Positions 12,480 to 23,700 of a stretch of 64,000 bases of DNA are shown here, in pieces. The stretch's first letter is position 1; each line of letters opens with the position of its first letter. This DNA is from Fasciola hepatica (Eukaryota; Platyhelminthes; Trematoda; Plagiorchiida; Fasciolidae), in NCBI GenBank assembly GCA_948099385.1, contig CANUEZ040000047.1:30088501-30152500 (forward strand). Reading direction: 5' to 3'. The notes under the pieces were generated by a model. That model was not told the origin of the DNA. It searched no databases and worked only from the letters and a program-made list of their open reading frames with translations. The translations under genes and the position numbers were made by a program.

Positions 12480-13340
12480 TATCCCATTCCCAATTTACTC
12501 AATGAAGTTCACTCGCTGAAGTATTGTTCAACGGCCTGTGCTTCACGTATATACCTTTTCAACTACTTCTCGAGGCCATCTTCATTCTGTTACCATCGCC
12601 GGCCTAACGTTTGATTTTGACTCAGCAGCGGATTGGACTTGTATCCTACCCGTCTACATTCCGATGTGCATAGTTCTTTGTCCACCTTCACGTTGTCACA
12701 CGTTTCTTGACTTGTTTCTGTGGAAGCCTTGATTATTGTTTTTCGGAATGAGTAGTTTGATTTTGTATCTGAACCACGGGAAGAAAAATTCCCCAGAATG
12801 ACACGACCGGTTTCGCGATTGTTGACACTCAGCGGGTGTGCCTACCTGGTACCTCTCAGCCCAATCACCCTGCACCAGAGCACTCCTCATTTGTTTTAAA
12901 GCTACAGTCTCATTTGAAGCCTATGGAGAGTGAATGGATGAAAATTCCATTTTTAGAATCACACAGCTAGACTTGCTCGTGTGTTTTAGAGGAAAACTTA
13001 TTCTGTCATTCAGATACAACAACATACATACACACACAAATACATCAATATTTCGAAAATTCATACTGGGAACAATGTGTCCTCATACTGAAAGGTAGCT
13101 GTGTTAACCAATGAACTAAATTTGGGAGAATCAGCGTATGATTGTAAAGACGGACTACGTCCATGCTTGATCCATACTATTCAAGTGAGATCACAGCTGT
13201 TTATCAACTTTATCGGTTTTTAGCTTATGAGTGCTCAATCCATTCGATGGACTTAGCGGATCGCACATCTATGAACCCCGTGTTTAAAATACAATTCTAA
13301 CTGTTATTGTGTAAATGTCGTCGTCGACACTCATGCTGTA
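12480..13340 (+). repeat. Interspersed repeat family of about 0.85 kb, copy 1
   Basis: Matches 45510-46340 in several blocks: ggcctaacgtttgatt, ttcggaatgagtag, ccagaatgacacgacc, ttagaatcacacag and catctatgaaccccg. The order and orientation are the same in both copies. No protein recognised; origin unknown, possibly the untranslated or LTR part of a retroelement. Confidence 0.6.
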
Positions 13341-13575
13341 AATCTTGTCCACACGAAACATACTGCTCCAAAATTGACATGCTCTCACTCATGCATAAAC
13401 TATATAGTCATCTAAATATATTCGGACAAGTTGGAGAATTGGACTTATTAGACAAATGGGGAGTGATAGGGAATAATGGTGACATAAAATATGAAAGAAA
13501 ACAACTGTAATCCAGGTTTCAATCAAGACAGGGTGTGGATTATTTCTCGCGCTTTATGTCAGCATTCATCTGGTC

Positions 13576-14230
13576 TTAGGGCTGTTGTAGGGTGGAGGGA
13601 GGGACAGGGCAGCTTGAGGGCACACAAATTCTTTTGAGCACGCATAGGGGGTTGTGTAGGCGGATGCCGACAGCCTCAGCTGTGGCCAGAATACGACATT
13701 TTACTTGTTTTGATTGTCGACCCCGGATCTCATAAAGAGCAAGAAAAGCCTCGGACACGTTTACTGTGTGATTGGATTGAGCTAGGTGTGAAACACCCGC
13801 GCTAGTGAGCGATTTAATTGCTCTAGTGTTCAATAATACAGGGTGGTGCTCGTGGATACGTTCGGAAAAACCCTGGTCGTGTGGCGATGTACATTGTCCC
13901 ACAGGAACAAGTGAATAAGTACACACAAAATGAGACCGTAGAATCGGGTATTTTGTCTTTCAACAGCAAAATCACTGCTGGTCTGGGTTGGAACAACATC
14001 CGGAGATTAGCTGTGTAAAATGTTTTGCTGATGACGCCTAACAATCTTCTCTGAGCAATCTCTGCCAACGCGTCGCCTATGAATGGCAAAGTTATATATA
14101 CTCGCTTCCTCTCCACCATGGACTCTCTTGGAGTTTTCCCCCCTATCTGCATCATCTTATCAGCTAGACGGTCTGGGTAGCTTTTCCACGTGAAAATCCT
14201 TCAACTCGTTCGGAGTTCCTTCTCAATTGT
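13576..14230 (-). mobile_element. Penelope-like element, RT thumb and GIY-YIG fragment
   Basis: On the minus strand, 14155-13823 carries the end of the reverse transcriptase (RVYITLPFIGDALAEI, then QRRLLGVISKTFYTANLR and a KDKIPD stretch), followed by VYLFTCSCGTMYIATR, the Cys-X-Cys and Tyr-Ile start of the nuclease. In the next frame (13926-13576) the nuclease continues with ERIHEHHP, HTVNVSEAF and CRILATAEAVGIRLHNPLC. A frame change splits the two and the Gly of Tyr-Ile-Gly is Ala, so it is inactive. Sequence up to about 14230 continues the same frame; no polymerase catalytic motif was found further up. Confidence 0.85.
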
Positions 14231-15170
14231 TCCCTCGGAGCATATTCGTCTTTCTCTGTTTGAGCCACCAAATTAGGTTCCTTTTCACACGCTGATCTTC
14301 CCAAATTTAATTCGTCAATTAGCACGGCTATTCTTCAGAAGGAGGACACATGTTACCAGTATGGATTTCCAATATGAGTATTGTGGCGTAGTATTTGGAT
14401 GACAAAGCAGTAACAGGTACGCATGCATGATGAATGGTAATAAATCCGATACCAGTCGTGTGTCTCCGGGGAAATTTTGTCCTGTGATCCGCGGACAAAG
14501 CCGCACTACTCATATCGAAAACCATTTGAGCATATTTATGAAACCGGAAGGCAATAATCCGGCGTTTCCAACAGCATAGACCTACACATCTCCCGTTTCT
14601 TTTCCCACATTGGACCCGGTTAAATTGCCCCCGTTCATCTACCGTTTCCCTATGAGTGTACTTTTACATTGGACTGATTTTCCACTCCGGTCAATCTACG
14701 GACCTACGACCTTCGTGATTTTCATGCATCATGCGTACCGTGTTTTGTGTGTCACGCCATCCGATTTTCCTTGTCGGCTTTCTCACCCGTGTTATGCGAG
14801 TCACCATTCTATTTTTATCCCACGCTCAAGATCACGGCACATCTGCGTGCTTGTCTAGGTCAAGCGTGCATGCGTGCAGTCCTCTTGATCATTGTCTGAA
14901 CTAATTTCATTGTCACATCTCCATCTATCTCTTGTATGCACACACTATGCTTGTCCTCTGATTGACCATCTTTTCTTGTTATAAAAGCTGAATATCATAC
15001 TTTACTGATGACTGGGCCTCGTATCGCTCGGTATACGTTTCTTGTGACCATTTGAAGGATTTGATATGCATTCACAGACCCTCAATATTGGATTCCCCCC
15101 AAAAATTGAGAAACGTTGTTTGTAATCGTAATGGTCGTTCTGTAAAGTACATGCAAATTACCGATTCGTC
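14231..15170. other. No gene recognised
   Basis: Pyrimidine-rich stretch with short frames. A TATA-like ttataaaagctgaat at about 14979 is followed by catactttactgatgactgg. This could be the promoter region of a decayed LTR element, but no matching partner was found. Confidence 0.35.
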
Positions 15171-15593
15171 TTATTTAACGTTGGGCTTCGGGTTCGTGCT
15201 GTAAGAGTCACTTTCACTGGACAGCCGATCACTTACATAATATATTGGTATACGGATATAACACAATCTGTGAGGAATTGTGTCCCTGAATGGCATCTTA
15301 CATTTCTCAAAGAACTGGAAACTTACAGCTAAGAAAAACGGTAACAAAGCAATCAAGAAAACGAAATAGGCATCTGAAGGACGAATTCCGGAAAAATAAT
15401 ATGTTAAGACCTGGTAATCTGCAGGACGACATCTGTGCAAGCTTCTCTTGGTTAGGAGAAATATATCACCTACGAACTCTTCGTTCAAGACTAATGTGGA
15501 GCCTAGGCCATCATTCAACAATATATACTGGTCAAATCCGCTGACTTGTCTCTCCATCTTCCATCCGTCTTCGCATACACGCCTGTAACTCAC
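15171..15593 (-). pseudogene. Divergent receptor-like fragment around a helix-5-like segment
   Basis: A 140-codon open frame whose second half holds a hydrophobic stretch with a central proline (FLIALLPFFLAVSFQFF) preceded by charged/polar residues and followed by basic residues. This matches the helix-5 pattern of the intact receptor (YLLPIVVMLVAHF). The first half (15423-15593) belongs to the duplicated unit A; the second half (15171-15422) is unique flank, so the frame crosses a duplication breakpoint and as a whole is probably a chimaera. A diverged copy of the helix-5-like DNA lies 590 bp away inside the unit (15870-15990), with stops. Could instead be another membrane-protein family; receptor identity rests on one segment. 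Confidence 0.35.
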
Positions 15594-18500
15594 TACATTA
15601 TTTACTTTGTGATGTTCCCTCTATTTGGCCTACTAACAAGTTGTTCAGCAATAAGCTGCGAAATTCGACCTCCCCGTGGTGTATGAACAATTTAGTTCGC
15701 CCTGTACTTTCATCGTCATAAATGTATTTTGCCGTGTCACTTGAGTATTCTGTTACATGTGTCAAGAATATGTACAAAATTCGATAAAACGTGTGAAGAA
15801 TTTTATTTCCGTGTACGGGTATATATATTTGTATAGAGGCATAATAATGTTCGAAGAATTACGTCCCTGACTGGTGTCTAACATTTCTCAAAACCTAGCG
15901 GTTTCTAGGTAGAAATAACTCTAACAGTGTCCTCAGGAGAACAAAATAAGCATCTGGATTATAATTTCTGCAGGAAATTGATGTTACCATGATGAACAAT
16001 CAGCTTTTTACTTATTTGTTCATTACCCGTATTCAAACTATTAACCAAATAAATCGGGTATGATAACAAAAACTTGAGATGTGTTCCTTATACTCCCATT
16101 GTATACGTGTCTTCTAAAATTGTCTGCTTCAGCGAAAATGCAAACATTCGTTTCATACACAGAGAATATTTCACGCTTTGATGAACAGTTAGGCTTAATT
16201 GTATTCTTCTCCGTCAGACAGATGCTTTGGTATATCGGCATTCCATCTGTCATACTTGCTGCCTTCCAGACAACTTCACCCTGGTAACAACAGCCGTGCA
16301 GTTTCGACCGAATCAAACTCAGACAGGTATTGAAGTGGCAAATTACAAAATGAATGTGATTTAATCTTGTCAATTAACAACTTGTTCCAATCACTGCCGT
16401 GCATCACTGACACTAATTCCGAAGAGAAACATATGAGCAACATTTGACCACGCCCCTCGGTCTGGGCGAAAATAGAAGACTGTCCAGGAATGTGAAATGA
16501 TTTTGCAGTTGACAAATAGGACGTTGATGATGGTGAGGGGCGAAATGCAGTCAAATAAGGAGTGGGAAATCCGAAAGTGTACTTACTTGTCGGCATCATC
16601 ATGGATTGTCTTGTTTTGCATAATCCATAGAAATCGACACAGCTTTGCTGCCTTTCGTATTTCTATATTATTTATTCTACTTTTGGGAAGCAAAGTCGTG
16701 CATTTTTGGAATAGTCTGCATCCCCTTTGTCAGGACCAAACGAGGTTCGTAGTGTGTCGAAAAATCTATGCGCAAAACGATGTGTTAAAGGAGAACCACG
16801 TGACATCACGTGACACGGCATCGTCATTGGGGAAATAACGATTAGCCGACCTGTCGGTTACAGCGGCTAGCCTTTCTCAAGGCAGTTCTACAATCAAATG
16901 CCTCTGAGAAATCAGCTACAGTGACTGTGATAGTGGAACCAGGTGTGACTAAAAACAAATCAATTTAACCGACGAACGATTTACCACCCACACTCGAACA
17001 CACTTTCGTTAACCTCTAACTGATTCATCACAGTGATCTGATTGTCAAATGGACCTGACACAGGTTTCCAGCGGTAACCGAAATGTGGGCTCTTCATATT
17101 TTTTTCACTGGCAACACGGTGGTAATGGAATTACCTGTTTCTCGCTTAACACATCTGCCAATTGAAATTTTGGACCTTGAAACCGTTTTGCATTTCATGT
17201 AGGAAGATGGTGAAAATTCCTCCCCACAACACGAAAATTAGATTCTTCATCTTATTCAGATCATTGATATTGCAGGAAATTCTGGATACTGAGTAATGGA
17301 AATTCCTCGTGGTCTCACTCGTGTAAACACATAGCAGACGGATGGATGTGTCTATGGCCTTAATATATACAGTCTCAAGTGATATACTGTTCGGTGCATC
17401 ATTCTGCAGCATGAGAGTTTCGTAAAATTTCTTAAGTTGTAGCAGATAAGTATATATACTTTTTTGACAACTCTGAGTTCCACGTTATTCATATTATCTT
17501 TGATAAAGCTCCATCGACAAGATTTTGATAATGAATTATAGATGTAAATGTTAATCTGGGTGGTGGTTTTGCTAATAAATATCAATGAGTTGAGGTTCTT
17601 TGGAAATTTTCTTCTGCAACTGAAGTTTTCCGGGATTCCCTTTTAATCTGACCACAGTTCGCGTGAAGTAAATCGACGTCCAAAATGACGTGCCACGCGA
17701 TTCGAATATTTTCGCGATTGTTGCACGTAGCTAACTTTGTCGATAGTATAAGACTGGAATTCGATCGAATGAAGGTCACAGCATTTTAATTCACTCTGTT
17801 TCTGTTTGCAGTGTTCGATAGGAATTTAGTATCAGACCACCTTGGTCACAAGCGTCTTTCTCTCTGGATGTTAGTTTTATCCCAATAAAGATGAAATCAG
17901 TATCCAAGGCAAAATAAATGCTTCCTCACACCTCAAATTGTTTTGACACAACTAGGTAAGCGAATCTTGGTAAACAAACATGCTGTCTTCCATAAAATGA
18001 AAAATGCTTATAACCGGAACAAATACCCTTTGGGCTTGCCCAAATAAAATCCGTTCCCTTTAATAAAATTGCAGAATTTTCCGGTTTTCGGTAAACACTT
18101 CACCAAATTAGAGAAGACATATAGGGTGTTTATTACACCGTGTCCACATGAGTCTGAATGCCAGGTCAAGCATTCGAAATAAACCGAGAGGATTTCCCCG
18201 GTGAGTCCCATATTCACCGTGAGTCTCCTATTGAACAGTTAGATAACAGTATTCTCAAAATATGTTCGCTTCAATCTGTACGTATTTCCGATTCTACTCA
18301 TTCCTTTCAGGCAGAACCGAGGTAGAAAGTTTTGGAAAAGGGGTGATTTCCAATGGGATCAGGATCCATTTATCAATTGGCTGAAATAAAGATAAGGGGC
18401 AAACCATGTTTCACAGGAGTGACTATTATGCGTCTCTGAAACGTGAGTGGGTGTCACTGATGTCAGTAATCTTATCAACGAAATTGTGTTGTGTGTTGGA

Positions 18501-20222
18501 GTAGCGGGTTTGACCATCAAACATTGCTTCCTATTACACTGTTTGTCATGACCGTTTTATTCAGCTGCAATTTAATTGATAATTCGATATCGTCCAACTT
18601 GTTGCGTTTTGAGTGGCCCTCAATTGCCCAACCACGTTCGTCCATGGATCGTACTGAGGTCACGTGTTGGGTGAGACATTTATATTGAACTTGCGATAAA
18701 CTGTTGTTGAAAACCGTTGTTGTTCCGATTCGCGAGTTATCAGGTTTATCAGCTTCCCGTTCTCACTCCAAAGATCAGCCTGTACGCATGTCCCTCAAAC
18801 TCAAAGCAGGAATTTTCTCTCCATAAAATTATAAGGTGCTTTAGGTAATCCGTAGGGATAGGCATCGCAGTAATGTTATGTAAGTTGACATTAGGAAGAT
18901 AGTCAACAGTTTCTCGAAGAGGTTCTTCGGTAGAAAGAAACTCAACATCCAATGTGTACATTCTGAGTCTTTACTGTAAAACTGTGGAGGACTTTTGCAA
19001 GCTCAAAGGAATCTTGTAAACAATGAGGGGTTAGGCGTTTTCGGACGGGATCACGAACATCGACTAACCATTGAGCAAGTTTGTGGTCAGCTGATTTTTC
19101 CATTCACAAAAGAACTGTGGATTCCCATTGGTTTCAGCTACTTGTACACGGTTCCCGATATGAACCCGTGTAGCAGTAGGATTTGCAGATGTCTGTTTAC
19201 TTATTTCTCGTGGAGTACATTGTCCTCTGTTGTTCTGTCTAACAGGAATCTTTGGTTTTCTAAGAGAATGGTGACCATCTTCTCAGTATAGTCTTTTATC
19301 ATCAAGATTACCACTCTTAAGCCTTTATGTGGTTCCAGAAACCTCAAATCATCCATTGGTTTCACTCAATTGATGACAACTTTGTGCTCCAAAGTCAGAC
19401 AGCCACTTTGACGGTTGGGGGCAGAAATGGATTATTCGGGAATATCTGCAAGTTTGGCGTTGACCCACCAGGCTTCTCTATTTGATGCGGATTTTAGGTC
19501 TTTGACTTCATCATAAGGATGCTCAAGCTGTACTCTTGTTTGGAATTCTTTTAGGTGTTTCAATGGAAGCTTGAATTTCATTCTCAGAGAAAGCATCTGG
19601 AGATGGGTATTTGTCAACTATGCTTCTCAGAGTGTGTGAACGTTTCTGTTCGTGTTTATTTGAGAGATTGGATTGTCTCTAGGGTGGTTTAGGCTGACTG
19701 AGCGGCTCGTTATAGTTACACTCCAGATTTTGTGACGCCTCATCATAAAGGTTCTCAAATTTGATTTCATAAACCAGCGATAAGTTGGAAATGATGCCAA
19801 CGAATCGCCAGTGAGTTTCAATAAACTGCATTATGCCCCGTGATTCATCAGTGCGAACGTCCGTAATCCCGACCAGGCGTACATTGATTTTCGGCAACTT
19901 TTCTTTCCGTAAACAATTTACGAAAATGATTTCCATAGCAGCGAGAATTCAAGCATTCAGTAGACAATACAGTTGGGCATTTGTTTACTGTAGATTTGCA
20001 CCTCATTGTCAGCAAACGGTTCAGCATTTGCGTAGTTTTCCCGAGGAGTCTTTGCTTGAGAAAATTGGAACATTGTGTCCAGTTATTAGGAACGGAAGAA
20101 ATACACCGAGATTGCACGCGGGAATGAACCATTCTGGGCATCGTAGTTTGTCGTATTTACGGAAACATTTTGCACGGATGAATAGTGCCAGCGAAGATCA
20201 CACGAATAGAGGCTCGAAATAG
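15423..20222. repeat. Segmental duplication unit A
   Basis: About 4.8 kb nearly identical, base for base, to 20780-25579 (constant offset 5357) and, for its first 2.2 kb, to 35317-37592. Visible differences are scattered single bases. The left edge is sharp: identity starts at the A of aggacgacatctg in all three copies. The right edge is just after ggctcgaaatag. The unit holds many short open frames on both strands, none recognised except weak receptor-like segments on the minus strand: a helix-5-like stretch at 15870-15990, and a hydrophobic stretch followed by WQMC at 17146-17300 that resembles the helix 2 to WIQC region of the receptor. It may be a large decayed receptor-containing segment, or a mobile element whose ends I cannot prove. 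Confidence 0.9.
19833..20222 (+). CDS. Unidentified 129-codon frame at the right end of unit A
   Basis: ATG-initiated open frame, basic and Ser/His/Arg-rich, with no signal peptide or clear membrane helix; I recognise no domain. It is the longest frame of the unit and is intact in all three copies that include it (A, B and D). The opposite strand is also open for about 97 codons over the same interval, so this may be sequence without stops by chance rather than selection. It ends with the tag that marks the right edge of the unit. Copies differ by Phe/Val near residue 69 and, in D, Phe/Ile near residue 20. Confidence 0.25.
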   Translation: MPRDSSVRTSVIPTRRTLIFGNFSFRKQFTKMISIAARIQAFSRQYSWAFVYCRFAPHCQQTVQHLRSFPEESLLEKIGTLCPVIRNGRNTPRLHAGMNHSGHRSLSYLRKHFARMNSASEDHTNRGSK

Positions 20223-20779
20223 ACTGCTTAGTTGACCGTGACGTATGGGTGTCATAGAATCACAAATGAGATCATATATTAGTGAAACAACAGTAAGTGA
20301 TCAACAAAGTGAATCGATGAAGAAAAACGTTCCATTTGACTCTAGTTGACCTTGCTCCTTCTGTGAGGGAGACTAACTAATTGATTGCTTGTGCATCTCT
20401 GCATTGTGCCAGTTTCACTCCACTGAATGGAAACTACAGACTAACAAAAATAAGCTACCAGCATGACTGAACTAGGAAGCAAGTAGTACATGACGAAGTC
20501 AAGTGGTTGATATAACACAGTCGCATGAAATGCAGTTGTGTGATTCGGTGTACTTTTAGCGAAACAGTTTGCATTGTGAAAGTCCACAATCAGCATGTTT
20601 GGTATAAGAGCTCCCGCAACAAGCACGATTGTCCCGATGGTTGTCCGGATGATATATGCGATCACTGCCAGTAAAAAGAACCAACTTTGAACATTCCTTA
20701 GCGAATATCGTTATCGGACATCTCATCTCATTTCAAGCGAACAATCCAACGCATTTTCTTCCCTGGATGGTTGTCATGG
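20223..20779 (-). pseudogene. GPCR pseudogene 2, truncated at both ends (spacer between units A and B)
   Basis: Reverse-strand translation gives a helix 4-loop 2-helix 5 segment aligned to the intact receptor: a TTIGTIVL helix 4, a Cys in loop 2 (NANCF), then MYYLLPSSVMLVAYF as helix 5. Toward lower coordinates the DNA keeps the Ser-rich third loop and the start of helix 6. Before helix 4 a stop interrupts the frame near the DRY position. It starts abruptly in helix 3 at the edge of unit B (20780) and ends abruptly in helix 6 at the edge of unit A (20222). It is almost identical to 34758-35316. Confidence 0.75.
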
Positions 20780-23700
20780 AGGACGACATCTGTGCAAGCT
20801 TCTCTTGGTTAGGAGAAATATATCACCTACGAACTCTTCGTTCAAGACTAATGTGGAGCCTAGGCCATCATTCAACAATATATACTGGTCAAATCCGCTG
20901 ACTTGTCTCTCCATCTTCCATCCGTCTTCGCATACACGCCTGTAACTCACTACATTATTTACTTTGTGATGTTCCCTCTATTTGGCCTACTAACAAGTTG
21001 TTCAGCAATAAGCTGCGAAATTCGACCTCCCCGTGGTGTATGAACAATTTAGTTCGCCCTGTACTTTCATCGTCATAAATGTATTTTGCCGTGTCACTTG
21101 AGTATTCTGTTACATGTGTCAAGAATATGTACAAAATTCGATAAAACGTGTGAAGAATTTTATTTCCGTGTACGGGTATATATATTTGTATAGAGGCATA
21201 ATAATGTTCGAAGAATTACGTCCCTGACTGGTGTCTAACATTTCTCAAAACCTAGCGGTTTCTAGGTAGAAATAACTCTAACAGTGTCCTCAGGAGAACA
21301 AAATAAGCATCTGGATTATAATTTCTGCAGGAAATTGATGTTACCATGATGAACAATCAGCTTTTTACTTATTTGTTCATTACCCGTATTCAAACTATTA
21401 ACCAAATAAATCGGGTATGATAACAAAAACTTGAGATGTGTTCCTTATACTCCCATTGTATACGTGTCTTCTAAAATTGTCTGCTTCAGCGAAAATGCAA
21501 ACATTCGTTTCATACACAGAGAATATTTCACGCTTTGATGAACAGTTAGGCTTAATTGTATTCTTCTCCGTCAGACAGATGCTTTGGTATATCGGCATTC
21601 CATCTGTCATACTTGCTGCCTTCCAGACAACTTCACCCTGGTAACAACAGCCGTGCAGTTTCGACCGAATCAAACTCAGACAGGTATTGAAGTGGCAAAT
21701 TACAAAATGAATGTGATTTAATCTTGTCAATTAACAACTTGTTCCAATCACTGCCGTGCATCACTGACACTAATTCCGAAGAGAAACATATGAGCAACAT
21801 TTGACCACGCCCCTCGGTCTGGGCGAAAATAGAAGACTGTCCAGGAATGTGAAATGATTTTGCAGTTGACAAATAGGACGTTGATGATGGTGAGGGGCGA
21901 AATGCAGTCAAATAAGGAGTGGGAAATCCGAAAGTGTACTTACTTGTCGGCATCATCATGGATTGTCTTGTTTTGCATAATCCATAGAAATCGACACAGC
22001 TTTGCTGCCTTTCGTATTTCTATATTATTTATTCTACTTTTGGGAAGCAAAGTCGTGCATTTTTGGAATAGTCTGCATCCCCTTTGTCAGGACCAAACGA
22101 GGTTCGTAGTGTGTCAAAAAATCTATGCGCAAAACGATGTGTTAAAGGAGAACCACGTGACATCACGTGACACGGCATCGTCATTGGGGAAATAACGATT
22201 AGCCGACCTGTCGGTTACAGCGGCTAGCCTTTCTCAAGGCAGTTCTACAATCAAATGCCTCTGAGAAATCAGCTACAGTGACTGTGATAGTGGAACCAGG
22301 TGTGACTAAAAACAAATCAATTTAACCGACGAACGATTTACCACCCACACTCGAACACACTTTCGTTAACCTCTAACTGATTCATCACAGTGATCTGATT
22401 GTCAAATGGACCTGACACAGGTTTCCAGCGGTAACCGAAATGTGGGCTCTTCATATTTTTTTCATTGGCAACACGGTGGTAATGGAATTACCTGTTTCTC
22501 GCTTAACACATCTGCCAATTGAAATTTTGGACCTTGAAACCGTTTTGCATTTCATGTAGGAAGATGGTGAAAATTCCTCCCCACAACACGAAAATTAGAT
22601 TCTTCATCTTATTCAGATCATTGATATTGCAGGAAATTCTGGATACTGAGTAATGGAAATTCCTCGTGGTCTCACTCGTGTAAACACATAGCAGACGGAT
22701 GGATGTGTCTATGGCCTTAATATATACAGTCTCAAGTGATATACTGTTTGGTGCATCATTCTGCAGCATGAGAGTTTCGTAAAATTTCTTAAGTTGTAGC
22801 AGATAAGTATATATACTTTTTTGACAACTCTGAGTTCCACGTTATTCATATTATCTTTGATAAAGCTCCATCGACAAGATTTTGATAATGAATTATAGAT
22901 GTAAATGTTAATCTGGGTGGTGGTTTTGCTAATAAATATCAATGAGTTGAGGTTCTTTGGAAATTTTCTTCTGCAACTGAAGTTTTCCGGGATTCCCTTT
23001 TAATCTGACCACAGTTCGTGTGAAGTAAATCGACGTCCAAAATGACGTGCCACGCGATTCGAATATTTTCGCGATTGTTGCACGTAGCTAACTTTGTCGA
23101 TAGTATAAGACTGGAATTCGATCGAATGAAGGTCACAGCATTTTAATTCACTCTGTTTCTGTTTGCAGTGTTCGATAGGAATTTAGTATCAGACCACCTT
23201 GGTCACAAGCGTCTTTCTCTCTGGATGTTAGTTTTATCCCAATAAAGATGAAATCAGTATCCAAGGCAAAATAAATGCTTCCTCACACCTCAAATTGTTT
23301 TGACACAACTAGGTAAGCGAATCTTGGTAAACAAACATGCTGTCTTCCATAAAATGAAAAATGCTTATAACCGGAACAAATACCCTTTGGGCTTGCCCAA
23401 ATAAAATCCGTTCCCTTTAATAAAATTGCAGAATTTTCCGGTTTTCGGTAAACACTTCACCAAATTAGAGAAGACATATAGGGTGTTTATTACACCGTGT
23501 CCACATGAGTCTGAATGCCAGGTCAAGCATTCGAAATAAACCGAGAGGATTTCCCCGGTGAGTCCCATATTCACCGTGAGTCTCCTATTGAACAGTTAGA
23601 TAACAGTATTCTCAAAATATGTTCGCTTCAATCTGTACGTATTTCCGATTCTACTCATTCCTTTCAGGCAGAACCGAGGTAGAAAGTTTTGGAAAAGGGG

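Noticed and set aside
16041..16838. Four overlapping frames of about 110 codons inside the unit (repeated in B and C)
   Set aside because: They lie on both strands over the same bases, show no recognisable domain, and their conservation only reflects the young duplication.
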